Shown: piece by piece, positions 8,118 through 16,512 of the stretch
Layout: each line of letters begins with the position of its first letter
Numbering within the stretch: position 1 is the first letter of the stretch
Source: Nocardioides rotundus
Lineage (GTDB): Bacteria; Actinomycetota; Actinomycetes; Propionibacteriales; Nocardioidaceae
Direction: 5' to 3'
Assembly: GCF_019931675.1 (NCBI RefSeq)
Contig: NZ_CP082922.1
Coordinates: 2,867,001 to 2,931,000, forward strand
DNA length: 64,000 bases
The notes under the pieces: generated by a model
Databases searched by the model: none
What the model saw: the letters and a program-made list of their open reading frames with translations, nothing else
What the model was told of the DNA's origin: nothing
Made by a program: the position numbers and the translations under genes

Positions 8118-8121
8118 CCCG

Positions 8122-8155
8122 TCAGACCACGCTGAGCGGCAGCAGCGTGCGCCCG
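8122..8155. repeat. 3' end of the radical-SAM gene (right repeat)
   Basis: This is the intact C-terminal coding end of the TIGR03960 gene, repeated at 7232-7265 with four mismatches; the longest identical runs are GCTGAGCGG and CAGCGTGCGCCCG. The two copies bracket an 856-bp segment carrying three low-G+C genes. Confidence 0.7.
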
Positions 8156-10074
8156 GTGGGCCCGATCTGGATCTCGGTGTCCATCTCCGGGCAGACGCCG
8201 CAGTCGTAGCAGGGAGTCCAGCGGCAGTCCTCGACCTCGATGTCCGCACCGTCGGCGGCAGCGAGGGCGTCCTCCCAGTCGGCCCACAGCCAGTCCTTGT
8301 CCAGGCCGGAGTCGAGGTGGTCCCAGGGCAGGATCTCGTCCTCGTCGCGCTCGCGAGTGGTGTACCAGTCCAGGTCGACGCCGGTGCCGGCGAGCGCGCT
8401 CTCCGCGCTGGCCACCCAGCGCTCGTAGGAGAAGTGCTCGCTCCAGCCGTCGAAGCGGCCGCCGTCGCGCCAGACGGCCTCGATGATCCGGCCGACCCGC
8501 CGGTCCCCGCGGGAGAGCAGTCCCTCGACGATCCCGGGCTTGCCGTCGTGGTAGCGGAAGCCGATCGCGCGGCCGAAGCGCTTGTCCGCGCGCACCACCT
8601 CGCGCAGCTTGCGCAGCCGCTCGTCGGTGGTCTCGTGGTCGAGCTGGGCGGCCCACTGGAACGGGGTGTGCGGCTTGGGCACGAACCCGCCGATGGAGAC
8701 GGTGCAGCGGATGTCGTTGCGGCCCGACACCTCGCGGCCCTTGGCGATGACCGCCTTGGCCAGGTCGGCGATCGCGAGCACGTCGTCGTCGGTCTCGGTG
8801 GGCAGACCGCACATGAAGTACAGCTTCACCTGCCGCCAGCCGTGGGAGTACGCCGTGGCGACCGTGCGGATCAGGTCCTCCTCGGTGACCATCTTGTTGA
8901 TCACCTTGCGCATCCGCTCGCTGCCGCCCTCGGGGGCGAAGGTCAGCCCGGAGCGCCGGCCGTTGCGGGAGAACTCGTTGGCCAGGGTGATGTTGAAGGC
9001 GTCCACCCGGGTGGAGGGCAGGGACAGCGAGACGTTCGAGCCCTCGTAGCGGTCCGCCAGCCCGCTGGCGACCTCGCCGATCTCGGTGTGGTCGGCGCTG
9101 GAGAGCGAGAGCAGCCCGACCTCCTCGAAGCCGGACTGGCGCACGCCGTTCTCCACCATCTCGCCGATGGTCTCGATCGAGCGCTCGCGCACCGGCCGGG
9201 TGATCATCCCGGCCTGGCAGAAGCGGCACCCGCGCGTGCAGCCGCGGAAGATCTCCACGGAGTAGCGCTCGTGCACGGTCTCGGCCAGCGGCACCAGCGG
9301 CTTGGCCGGGTAAGGCCACTGATCCAGGTCCATCAGCGTGTGCTTGCGCACCCGGAACGGGATGCCCGGACGGTTGGGGACGACGGCCTCGATCTGGCCG
9401 TCCGCAGCGTAGGAGACGTCGTAGAACCGGGGCACGTAGACGCCGCCGCTGACCGCGAGGCGGCGCAGCACCTCGTCCCGCCCGCCGGGCCGGCCCTGAC
9501 CCTTCCACTCCCGCACGACCTCGGAGATCGCCAGCACGACCTCCTCGCCGTCGCCGAGGACGGCCGCGTCCAGGAAGTCCGCGACCGGCTCGGGGTTGAA
9601 GGCGGCGTGCCCGCCGGCGATCACCAGCGGGTGCTCGTCGGTGCGGTCCCGGCTGTGCAGCGGGATCCCGGCCAGGTCGAGGGCGTTGAGCAGGTTGGTG
9701 TAGCCGAGCTCGGTGGAGAAGCTGATCCCGAACAGGTCGAAGGCGCCGACCGGCCGGTGGCCGTCGACGGTGAACTGCGGGATGTCCTGCTCGCGGAGCA
9801 CCTGTTCCATGTCCGGCCACACCGAGTAGGTGCGCTCGGCGAGGATCCAGTCCCGCTCGTTGAGCACCTCGTAGAGGATCTGCACGCCCTGGTTGGGCAG
9901 CCCGACCTCGTAGGCGTCGGGATACATCAGCGCCCACCGGACGGTCGGGCCTTCCGGGGCGCAGTCCCAGTCCTTGACCGTGGAGTTCAGCTCGCCGCCG
10001 ACGTACTGGATCGGCTTGGTCACACCGGGCAGGTGCGGCTCCAGGCGGGAGAAGACGGACTCGTGGCCGGTCAC
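8122..10074 (-). CDS. TIGR03960 family B12-binding radical SAM protein
   Basis: The 650-residue protein combines an N-terminal cobalamin-binding-like domain (about 1-220) with a radical-SAM core. The motif CTRGCRFCQAG (Cx3Cx2C) would ligate the 4Fe-4S cluster that cleaves S-adenosylmethionine. A C-terminal cysteine cluster (CRWTPCYDCGVCPE) may hold another metal site. GTG at 10072-10074 (VTGHESVFSRLEPHLP) is chosen: GAGG lies 8 nt upstream and the family alignment begins there; the in-frame extension is proline/arginine-rich. A TACCCT sequence at 10120-10115 could be the -10 box. In related genomes the TIGR03936 gene follows directly; here it is displaced. The chemical reaction is not known. 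Confidence 0.92.
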   Translation of the reverse strand: MTGHESVFSRLEPHLPGVTKPIQYVGGELNSTVKDWDCAPEGPTVRWALMYPDAYEVGLPNQGVQILYEVLNERDWILAERTYSVWPDMEQVLREQDIPQFTVDGHRPVGAFDLFGISFSTELGYTNLLNALDLAGIPLHSRDRTDEHPLVIAGGHAAFNPEPVADFLDAAVLGDGEEVVLAISEVVREWKGQGRPGGRDEVLRRLAVSGGVYVPRFYDVSYAADGQIEAVVPNRPGIPFRVRKHTLMDLDQWPYPAKPLVPLAETVHERYSVEIFRGCTRGCRFCQAGMITRPVRERSIETIGEMVENGVRQSGFEEVGLLSLSSADHTEIGEVASGLADRYEGSNVSLSLPSTRVDAFNITLANEFSRNGRRSGLTFAPEGGSERMRKVINKMVTEEDLIRTVATAYSHGWRQVKLYFMCGLPTETDDDVLAIADLAKAVIAKGREVSGRNDIRCTVSIGGFVPKPHTPFQWAAQLDHETTDERLRKLREVVRADKRFGRAIGFRYHDGKPGIVEGLLSRGDRRVGRIIEAVWRDGGRFDGWSEHFSYERWVASAESALAGTGVDLDWYTTRERDEDEILPWDHLDSGLDKDWLWADWEDALAAADGADIEVEDCRWTPCYDCGVCPEMDTEIQIGPTGRTLLPLSVV

Positions 10075-10165
10075 GGCGACAACCTCGCAGGGGTCGGGTT
10101 CAGGACAAGACTCAAGGGTACGACGGGGGCGTGCGGTCGCCGGATTCCTCGCGGCCGGCTGGGAC

Positions 10166-10531
10166 TCAGGGGGCACCGCGGTCGTGGTCGGCGTCGGGCG
10201 GCTGCACGTCGCTCAGCTCGTCGACGAGCAGCAGCTCGGGCCGCACCTGGCCCGCCCGGTAGCCCGCACGGCCGAGCATGTGCGCGGCGATCGGGCCGGT
10301 CACCATCTGGGCGCCCACCACGAGCACCAGCACCGCGACCACCCGCAGGTCGCGCAGGGTGAGGCTCAGCCCGAGCGCGACCAGCATCAGGCCGAGCACC
10401 TGCGGCTTGGTGGCGGCGTGCATCCGGGTGAGCAGGTCGGGGAAGCGGAGCAGGCCGATCGCGGCGATCAGGCTCAGCAGCGAGCCGAGCAGGAGCGCGA
10501 GCGCACCGAGCAGGTCCAGGGTCTCGGTCAT
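10166..10531 (-). CDS. mrpG: Mrp antiporter subunit G
   Basis: The 121-residue subunit of the multi-subunit Na+/H+ antiporter has three predicted membrane helices. LLRFPDLLTRMHAATKPQVLGLMLV is the MnhG/MrpG signature. The start ATG at 10529-10531 is preceded by GGAGGAG and overlaps the mrpF stop by 4 bp (ATGA), so it is the last gene of the mrpA-C-D-E-F-G operon. The C-terminus carries a hydrophilic tail (DELSDVQPPDADHDRGAP) beyond the usual membrane core. Confidence 0.93.
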   Translation of the reverse strand: MTETLDLLGALALLLGSLLSLIAAIGLLRFPDLLTRMHAATKPQVLGLMLVALGLSLTLRDLRVVAVLVLVVGAQMVTGPIAAHMLGRAGYRAGQVRPELLLVDELSDVQPPDADHDRGAP

Positions 10532-10854
10532 GGCTGCTCCTCCGCCGTCTCCTCGTCCTCGCCCTCGACCTCCACGTCGTCGCTGCCGGGGCTGAAGCGG
10601 GCGATGCTCACCGAGCCGACGAACCCCACCAGCGCGGCGACCAGCAGCAGGGGCAGGTTCTCCGCGTTCCGGCGCAGGGCCGCGTCGATGGCGACCCCGC
10701 TGATGACGATCGCGACGAGCACGTCGAAGGAGATCGCGCGGTCCGACATAGTCGGGCCCATGGTCATCCGTGCGACCACCAGCACCGCGGCCACGGTGAG
10801 GACCACGGCCGCGGCGCCCAGCAGCCAGGTGTCGGCGGCGGCGTACCAGCTCAC
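10528..10854 (-). CDS. mrpF: Mrp antiporter subunit F
   Basis: The 108-residue membrane subunit starts with GTG at 10852-10854 (VSWYAAADTWLLGAAAVVL), coupled to mrpE by a GTGA overlap. RMTMGPTMSDRAISFDVLVAIVISG matches the conserved MrpF helix 2-3 region. After three helices comes a strongly acidic tail (DDVEVEGEDEETAEEQP), longer than in many homologues. It works only as part of the assembled Mrp complex. Confidence 0.93.
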   Translation of the reverse strand: MSWYAAADTWLLGAAAVVLTVAAVLVVARMTMGPTMSDRAISFDVLVAIVISGVAIDAALRRNAENLPLLLVAALVGFVGSVSIARFSPGSDDVEVEGEDEETAEEQP

Positions 10855-11426
10855 GGCGCCCTCCCCTCCTCGGCGTCCGGGACGGGCCCGGCGCCGAAGG
10901 CGCGCAGCACCCGCGCCTCCTGGGCCAGCACCCGCTTCCGGACCGTCTCGATGTCGCTCTCGGACCGCACGTCGAGGACGTGCAGATAGAGGGTGTGCGA
11001 CCCGCGATGCGCCTCGACCACGACACTGCCCGGCACCAGCGAGACCAGCACGGCGACCACGCTCATCACGAAGTCGGAGTCCGCGCGCAGGGGTACGGCG
11101 ACGATCGCGCTGCGCAGGTCCCTCGGCGGGAGCAGCGCCACCCGGGCGACCTCGATGCTCGCGACCACCACGTCCCACAGGAAGCGGGCGACCAGCACCA
11201 CGATCCCGACGGGGCGGGCCCGCACGTTGAGCCGCAGCGGCGGCAGCGGGAACACCAGGCAGACCGTGACGGCCACCAGCACTCCCCCGACCAGCGACAG
11301 CGGGGAGTAGGTGCCCCACAGCACCCACCAGAACAGGGTCAGCCAGAGGACCATCGGCCACTGGACGGCGCGGTAGCGCACCGGGCGGACGTCGCCGCGC
11401 CGGTTCGTGCGCGTGTAGGGGCTCAT
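10851..11426 (-). CDS. mrpE: Mrp antiporter subunit E
   Basis: The 191-residue subunit has two N-terminal membrane segments (WPMVLWLTLFWWVLWGTYSPLS region) and a cytoplasmic domain containing TLYLHVLDVRSES, as in MnhE/MrpE. The start ATG at 11424-11426 overlaps the mrpD stop. Its C-terminus has an extra segment ending PVPDAEEGRAP. It is needed for Mrp complex function in characterised systems. Confidence 0.92.
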   Translation of the reverse strand: MSPYTRTNRRGDVRPVRYRAVQWPMVLWLTLFWWVLWGTYSPLSLVGGVLVAVTVCLVFPLPPLRLNVRARPVGIVVLVARFLWDVVVASIEVARVALLPPRDLRSAIVAVPLRADSDFVMSVVAVLVSLVPGSVVVEAHRGSHTLYLHVLDVRSESDIETVRKRVLAQEARVLRAFGAGPVPDAEEGRAP

Positions 11427-13120
11427 CGCCGACCCGCCTCCTGGACCGCCTCGAGGTACGGCGACCGCGCGGTCAGGTCCGCCGCGGTGCGGTCGGTGAA
11501 GGCGACCAGCGGGCCGGCGACCACGGTGATGGACAGGCTGGCCAGGACCAGCCCCGCGGTGGGCAGCACCATGAGGATCGGCATCCGGCGGCCGGGCAGC
11601 GCGTCCTCAGCGAGCAGCTGGTGCAGGTCCCGCTCGGAGGAGTCGGGGTCCACCACGTCGCGGGCGGTGCGCATGTCCTCGCGGGCGAAGGCGACCGTGC
11701 CGACGTGCACGTGCCCCCGGTGCGCCCGCGGCCGGGTGGCCTCGTCGTCGGCCCGCTCGGGCGAGGAGATCAGCCGGGCCATCTCGTGGGCCTGCTCCGG
11801 GGAGCGCCAGAACGCGAGCAGCCACGTCTTGGCGACGGCGTACAGCGTCAGCAGGCTGGTCAGCGTGCCACCGGCGACCAGCAGGAGCGCGAGCACGGAG
11901 CCGTCGGCGAGACCGGCCTGCAGCAGCGCCACCTTGCCGATGAAGCCGGACATCGGCGGGATCCCGGCCAGGTTCATCGCCGGGACGAAGAACAGCACGC
12001 CGAGCAGCGGCACCAGCCGGGCCAGGCCGCCGATGCGCAGCAGCGAGGTGCTGCCCGCCTGGCGCTCGATCAGCCCCACGACCAGGAACAGCACGGTCTG
12101 GATCACGATGTGGTGGGCGACGTAGAGGACCGCGCCGGCGAGCCCCGCGACGGTGCCCAGGCCGATGCCGAAGATCATGTAGCCGATGTGGCTGACCAGG
12201 GTGAAGGACAGCATCCGCTTGATGTCGGACTGCGCGATCGCGCCCAGGATGCCGACCACCATCGTCGCCAGCGCCGCCCCCATGAGCAGCCCCGAGAGCG
12301 GGCTGTCGGGGAACAGCAGGGTCTGGGTGCGGATGATCGCGTAGACGCCGACCTTGGTCAGCAGGCCGGCGAAGACGGCGGTCACCGGGGCCGGGGCGGT
12401 CGGGTAGCTGTCGGGCAGCCACAGCGACAGCGGGAAGACCGCGGCCTTGATCGCGAACGTGACGAGCAGCAGCAGCTGGATCATCAGCGCGGTGGCGGTC
12501 GGCAGGTCGCCGAGCCGGGTGGCGAGCTGGGCCAGGTTGAGGGTGCCGGCGGCGGCGTAGGTGGTCGCGATGGCGATGAGGAACAGCATCGAGGAGGTCA
12601 CGCTGACGATGACGTAGATCGTGCCCGCGCGGACCCGGGCCGCCGTACCCCCCAGCGTGAGGAGCACGTAGGAGGCGAACAGCAGCATCTCGAAGCTGAC
12701 GAACAGGTTGAACAGGTCGCCGGCGAGGAAGGCGTTCGAGACGCCCGCGACCAGCACCAGGAACGTCGGGTGGTAGATCGACACCGGCGTCTGCTCCGAC
12801 TCGTCGCCGGTCATGCCCTGCCCCAGGGAGTAGAGCAGCACCGCGAGGGTGACCACGCCGGAGACGAGCAGCATCAGCGCGGCCAGCCGGTCGGCGACCA
12901 GGGCGATGCCGAGGTCGGCCCAGCCGCCCAGCCAGACGACCTGGGGACCGTTCCGGTCCGCCGCCCACAGGAGTACGGCGGCCAGGACGACCACGCTGAG
13001 CAGCACCAGGACCGTGACGATCCGCTGGGCCCGGGGGTAGCGGGCCAGCATCAAGGTGGCGCCCGTGCCGAGGATCGGCAGCAGGACCGGCATGGGGACC
13101 AGGGCGGAGAAGTCGGTCAC
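11423..13120 (-). CDS. mrpD: Mrp antiporter subunit D
   Basis: This is a 565-residue proton-conducting membrane subunit related to NuoN/NuoM, starting GTG at 13118-13120 (VTDFSALVPMPVLLP) with GAGGAGG upstream. Around 14 membrane helices are visible, with the conserved FAIKAAVFPLSLWLPDSYPTAPAPV stretch that contains the key lysine and the TM7/TM8 region. An unusual hydrophilic segment of about 75 residues (from RSPEQAHEMARLISS to ALPGRRMP) interrupts the membrane part near the C-terminus, before two final helices. Confidence 0.94.
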   Translation of the reverse strand: MTDFSALVPMPVLLPILGTGATLMLARYPRAQRIVTVLVLLSVVVLAAVLLWAADRNGPQVVWLGGWADLGIALVADRLAALMLLVSGVVTLAVLLYSLGQGMTGDESEQTPVSIYHPTFLVLVAGVSNAFLAGDLFNLFVSFEMLLFASYVLLTLGGTAARVRAGTIYVIVSVTSSMLFLIAIATTYAAAGTLNLAQLATRLGDLPTATALMIQLLLLVTFAIKAAVFPLSLWLPDSYPTAPAPVTAVFAGLLTKVGVYAIIRTQTLLFPDSPLSGLLMGAALATMVVGILGAIAQSDIKRMLSFTLVSHIGYMIFGIGLGTVAGLAGAVLYVAHHIVIQTVLFLVVGLIERQAGSTSLLRIGGLARLVPLLGVLFFVPAMNLAGIPPMSGFIGKVALLQAGLADGSVLALLLVAGGTLTSLLTLYAVAKTWLLAFWRSPEQAHEMARLISSPERADDEATRPRAHRGHVHVGTVAFAREDMRTARDVVDPDSSERDLHQLLAEDALPGRRMPILMVLPTAGLVLASLSITVVAGPLVAFTDRTAADLTARSPYLEAVQEAGRR

Positions 13121-13548
13121 GAGCCCTCCTCCTCGGGGGTGTCGTCGTCGCCCTCGCCGTCGAGGTCGTAGCCGTCGGACTGCGCGTCGTCGCTGGCGAG
13201 CCGGCGGATCACGGCGTCCTCGACGTCGTCCTGGACGTCGTCGTTGGCGTTGAGCTGCCAGCTGCGGTGGGCCATGGCGAGCACGAACGCGACCGTCCCC
13301 AGGGTGATGACGATCGCGGTGAGGATCAGCGCCTGGGGCAGCGGGTCGGCCATGTCGGCGGGGTCGGCGGAGCCGTAGAACGCCGAGGACCCCGCCGGTC
13401 CGCCGGCCGACAGCAGCGCCAGGTTCACGCCGTTGCTGAGCAGCAGCAGGCCGACCAGGACCCGGCTCAGGCTGCGCTCGAGCAGCAGGTAGACGCCGGA
13501 GCCGCACAGGATGGCGCACAGCACGACCAGGGTCAGGTTCACCGTCAT
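13117..13548 (-). CDS. mrpC: Mrp antiporter subunit C
   Basis: The 143-residue NuoK-like subunit has three membrane helices with GVYLLLERSLSRVLVGLLLLSNGVNL and DPLPQALILTAIVIT, both conserved in MnhC/MrpC. The start ATG at 13546-13548 overlaps the mrpA stop. The C-terminal 40 residues are very acidic (DDVQDDVEDA to DDDTPEEEGS), an extension not seen in short homologues. Confidence 0.94.
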   Translation of the reverse strand: MTVNLTLVVLCAILCGSGVYLLLERSLSRVLVGLLLLSNGVNLALLSAGGPAGSSAFYGSADPADMADPLPQALILTAIVITLGTVAFVLAMAHRSWQLNANDDVQDDVEDAVIRRLASDDAQSDGYDLDGEGDDDTPEEEGS

Positions 13549-16433
13549 CGCTCGTCCACCCCCGCCGCGGCCCGCTCCTCCTGCAGGATCTGCCGGTCCA
13601 GGCGGGCGCCGAAGGTGCGCAGCAGGTCCAGCACCAGGCCGACCACGACCAGGTAGACGCCGATGTCGAACCCGATCGAGGACACCAGGTGCACCTCGCC
13701 CAGGAGGGGCAGGTCGAGGTAGGAGTCGAAGGTCTCCAGCACCGAGCCCCCGAAGGCCACCGGGCCCAGGGCAGCGAGCGCGGCCACGAACAGGCCGGTG
13801 CCGATCAGCGCGCCGGCGTCGATCGGGGCCGCCTCGTTGAGCTCGTAGCGGCCGCCGGCCAGGTAGCGCACGATGAGGGCGAGCCCGGCGACCATGCCGG
13901 CGGCGAACCCTCCGCCGGGGAAGTTGTGGCCGGCGATCAGGAGGTAGGCGGAGAAGACCATGATGGTGTGGAAGATCAGCCGGGTGACGACCTCGAAGAG
14001 GATCGAGCGGCGGTCCGGGCTCATGGTCCGCGGCGCCGGCAGCCAGACCCGGCGCCCGGGCGTGGTCGACTGCTTCTGCACGCCCTCGGGGTAGGGGATG
14101 TCGTAGACCCGGCGGATCGCGGTCGAGCGGGAGTCCAGGAAGATCAGGCTGGCCACGCCGGTGGCCGCGACGACCAGGACGGCGATCTCGCCGAAGGTGT
14201 CCCAGGCGCGGATGTCGACCAGGGTCACGTTGACCACGTTGCGGCCGTAGCCGAACTCGTAGGCGCCCCGGGCGAAGGCCGCGGAGATCGGCTCGGCGAC
14301 CCGGCCGTTGCCCGCGAGCAGGAGGAAGCCGCCGACGGCCAGGCCGAAGGCGGCCGAGAGCGCCATCCGCAGGTAGCGGGTGGGCAGCAGCGGCCGGTCG
14401 GTGAAGTAGTCGGGCAGCCGGCGCAGCACGAGCACGAACACCACCAGGGTGACGGTCTCCACCAGCACCTGGGTGAGCGCGATGTCCGGAGCGCCCTGCA
14501 GCAGGAACAGCACGGCGCAGCCGTAGCCGCTCACCCCCGCCAGGAGCATCGCGCGCAGCCGGCGCCGGGAGCGGACGGTGAAGATCGTCCCGGCCACCAT
14601 CACCAGCGCCACCGCGGCCTGGGCCGGGCGGTCCCACAGCGTCACGCTGAGCGTGTCGCCGCTCTCGGCGAGGCCGCGCACCAGCGCGTAGCCCGGCAGC
14701 AGCACGACCACCCCGACGGTGACGGTCAGGTAGAACCACACCGACCCGCGCTGGAAGGTTCCGGTCACCTCAACGGCGGCGCGGTCCACGCTGCGCATGA
14801 CCAGCCAGTACAGCGCCTCGGCGCCGCGCTTGGGGGCGACCCGGGCCTGGAAGCGGATCAGCGGTCCCCGTACGGCGAACACCGCGAGACCGGCGGCCAG
14901 GGTCGCCAGGGAGAGCCACAGCGGGAGCGTGAACCCGTGCCACAGGGCGAGGTACTCCCCCTGCGCGCCGGCCGTGAGCAGGTCGGCGTACGGCGCGATC
15001 GCGGTGGTCAGGGCCCCGCCCGCGAAGCCGAGCACCAGGCTCAGTCCGGCCAGCAGCGCCGGGCTGAGCACGAGGGCGGCGCCGGCGGGGCGCACCTCGG
15101 TGTCCGGGCGGCCGGGGCGCCGCCAGAAGGCGCCCCACCAGAAGCGGGCGGTGTAGGCCACCGTCAGCACCGAGCCGAGCAGCAGCGACACGGTCAGCGC
15201 GATGCCGGCCCAGGCGGGGATCCCCGGCACCTCCCCCGTGGTCAGCTCGAGCAGGCCGATGAGCACCGTCTCCTTGGCGACGAAGCCGAGGAGGGGCAGG
15301 ACGCCGGCCATGGACAGGCCGGCCAGCGCGGCGATCGCCGCCACCGCGGGCATGCTGCGGCCCACCCCGGAGAGCTCGCGCAGGTCGCGGGTGCCGGTCC
15401 GCTTGTCCACGATCCCGACGACCAGGAAGAGCGCCGCCTTGAACAGCGCGTGGGCCAGCAGCATCGCCACGCCAGCCAGCGCCGCCGTACGGGTGCCGAT
15501 CGCGAGCACCGCGGTGAGGAACCCGAGCTGGCTGACCGTGCCGTAGGCGAGGAGCAGCTTGATGTCGTACTGCCGCAGGGCCCGCCAGCCGCCGCCCAGC
15601 ATCGTCGCGGCGCCGAGCACCAGCAGCGTGAGGTGCCATCCGGGCACGCCGGCGAACGCGGGAGCGAGCAGGGCGACGAGGTAGACGCCGGCCTTCACCA
15701 TCGAGGCGGCGTGCAGGTAGGCGCTCACCGGTGTCGGGGCGGCCATCGCGCCGGGCAGCCAGAAGGAGAAGGGGATCTGGGCGGACTTGGTGAGCGCCCC
15801 GACCAGGATCAGCAGGATCGCCACCGTCGTCGCCGTCGACGCGGGCGGGTCGGCCAGCACCTCGCTGATGCGCAGCGTGCCGGCCTGCTGGCCCAGCAGC
15901 AGGATCCCGACCAGCATCACCAGTCCGCCGAAGGTGGTGACGATCAGCGCCTGACTGGCCGCCTGGCGGCTGCTGCGCGAGGTCGGGTGGAAGCCGATGA
16001 GCAGGAAGCTGCACACGGTGGTGAGCTCCCAGAAGACGTAGAGCAGCAGCAGGTCGTCGGCCAGGACCAGCCCGAGCATCGCCCCGACGAACGCCACGAA
16101 GCTCGAGGCGAACCCGACCAGGCCGTCGTCGCGCCGGCCGAAGTACCACGCGCAGTAGACCATCACCAGCACGCCGATACCGGCCACGATCAGCGTCATC
16201 AGCCACTGCAGCGCGCCCATCGAGAACGCCAGCGAGAGGTCGAAGCCCGGCACCCAGGGCACCACCTGGGAGACCCGGCCGCCGTCGAGCACCGTGCCGG
16301 TCTGCCGCACCGCCCACACGACGGCCACCAGCGGAGCGACCGCCAGCGGGAGGAAGGCCCGTGCCCCCAGCGAGCGGACGAGCAGGGGAGCAAGGATCGC
16401 GGCGATGGCATGGAGCGCCACGATCCCCAACAT
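13545..16433 (-). CDS. mrpA: Mrp antiporter subunit A, fused with MrpB
   Basis: This 962-residue large subunit heads the Mrp operon, whose complex exports Na+ in exchange for H+ and supports pH and salt homeostasis. The N-terminal 400 residues are NuoL-like (ELTTVCSFLLIGFHP; KSAQIPFSFWLPGAMAAPTPVSAYLHAASMVKAG holds the conserved lysine/histidine set). The region near 645-680 (GAPDIALTQVLVETVTL) is the MbhD-like domain, and from about 805 (RLIFHTIMVFSAYLLIAGHNFPGGGF) the chain continues as an MnhB/MrpB domain, explaining the lack of a separate mrpB. The ATG at 16431-16433 has GAGAGG 8 nt upstream; TAGACT at 16477-16472 is a candidate -10 box. Confidence 0.95.
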   Translation of the reverse strand: MLGIVALHAIAAILAPLLVRSLGARAFLPLAVAPLVAVVWAVRQTGTVLDGGRVSQVVPWVPGFDLSLAFSMGALQWLMTLIVAGIGVLVMVYCAWYFGRRDDGLVGFASSFVAFVGAMLGLVLADDLLLLYVFWELTTVCSFLLIGFHPTSRSSRQAASQALIVTTFGGLVMLVGILLLGQQAGTLRISEVLADPPASTATTVAILLILVGALTKSAQIPFSFWLPGAMAAPTPVSAYLHAASMVKAGVYLVALLAPAFAGVPGWHLTLLVLGAATMLGGGWRALRQYDIKLLLAYGTVSQLGFLTAVLAIGTRTAALAGVAMLLAHALFKAALFLVVGIVDKRTGTRDLRELSGVGRSMPAVAAIAALAGLSMAGVLPLLGFVAKETVLIGLLELTTGEVPGIPAWAGIALTVSLLLGSVLTVAYTARFWWGAFWRRPGRPDTEVRPAGAALVLSPALLAGLSLVLGFAGGALTTAIAPYADLLTAGAQGEYLALWHGFTLPLWLSLATLAAGLAVFAVRGPLIRFQARVAPKRGAEALYWLVMRSVDRAAVEVTGTFQRGSVWFYLTVTVGVVVLLPGYALVRGLAESGDTLSVTLWDRPAQAAVALVMVAGTIFTVRSRRRLRAMLLAGVSGYGCAVLFLLQGAPDIALTQVLVETVTLVVFVLVLRRLPDYFTDRPLLPTRYLRMALSAAFGLAVGGFLLLAGNGRVAEPISAAFARGAYEFGYGRNVVNVTLVDIRAWDTFGEIAVLVVAATGVASLIFLDSRSTAIRRVYDIPYPEGVQKQSTTPGRRVWLPAPRTMSPDRRSILFEVVTRLIFHTIMVFSAYLLIAGHNFPGGGFAAGMVAGLALIVRYLAGGRYELNEAAPIDAGALIGTGLFVAALAALGPVAFGGSVLETFDSYLDLPLLGEVHLVSSIGFDIGVYLVVVGLVLDLLRTFGARLDRQILQEERAAAGVDER

Positions 16434-16512
16434 GCAAGCGGCCTCTCGGTCGGTTCGGTCGCCGGAGGGTCAGTCTAGGAGATCCCTGTCCGTCGCCCGA
16501 AAGGGTGACCGG

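Noticed and set aside
8317..10362. A long plus-strand open frame opposite the TIGR03960 gene
   Set aside because: It is antisense to a well-supported radical-SAM gene and has only G+C-biased composition.
13689..16478. A long plus-strand open frame opposite mrpA
   Set aside because: The His/Gln/Arg/Gly-rich product has no domain and mirrors the hydrophobic codons of the antiporter gene on the other strand.
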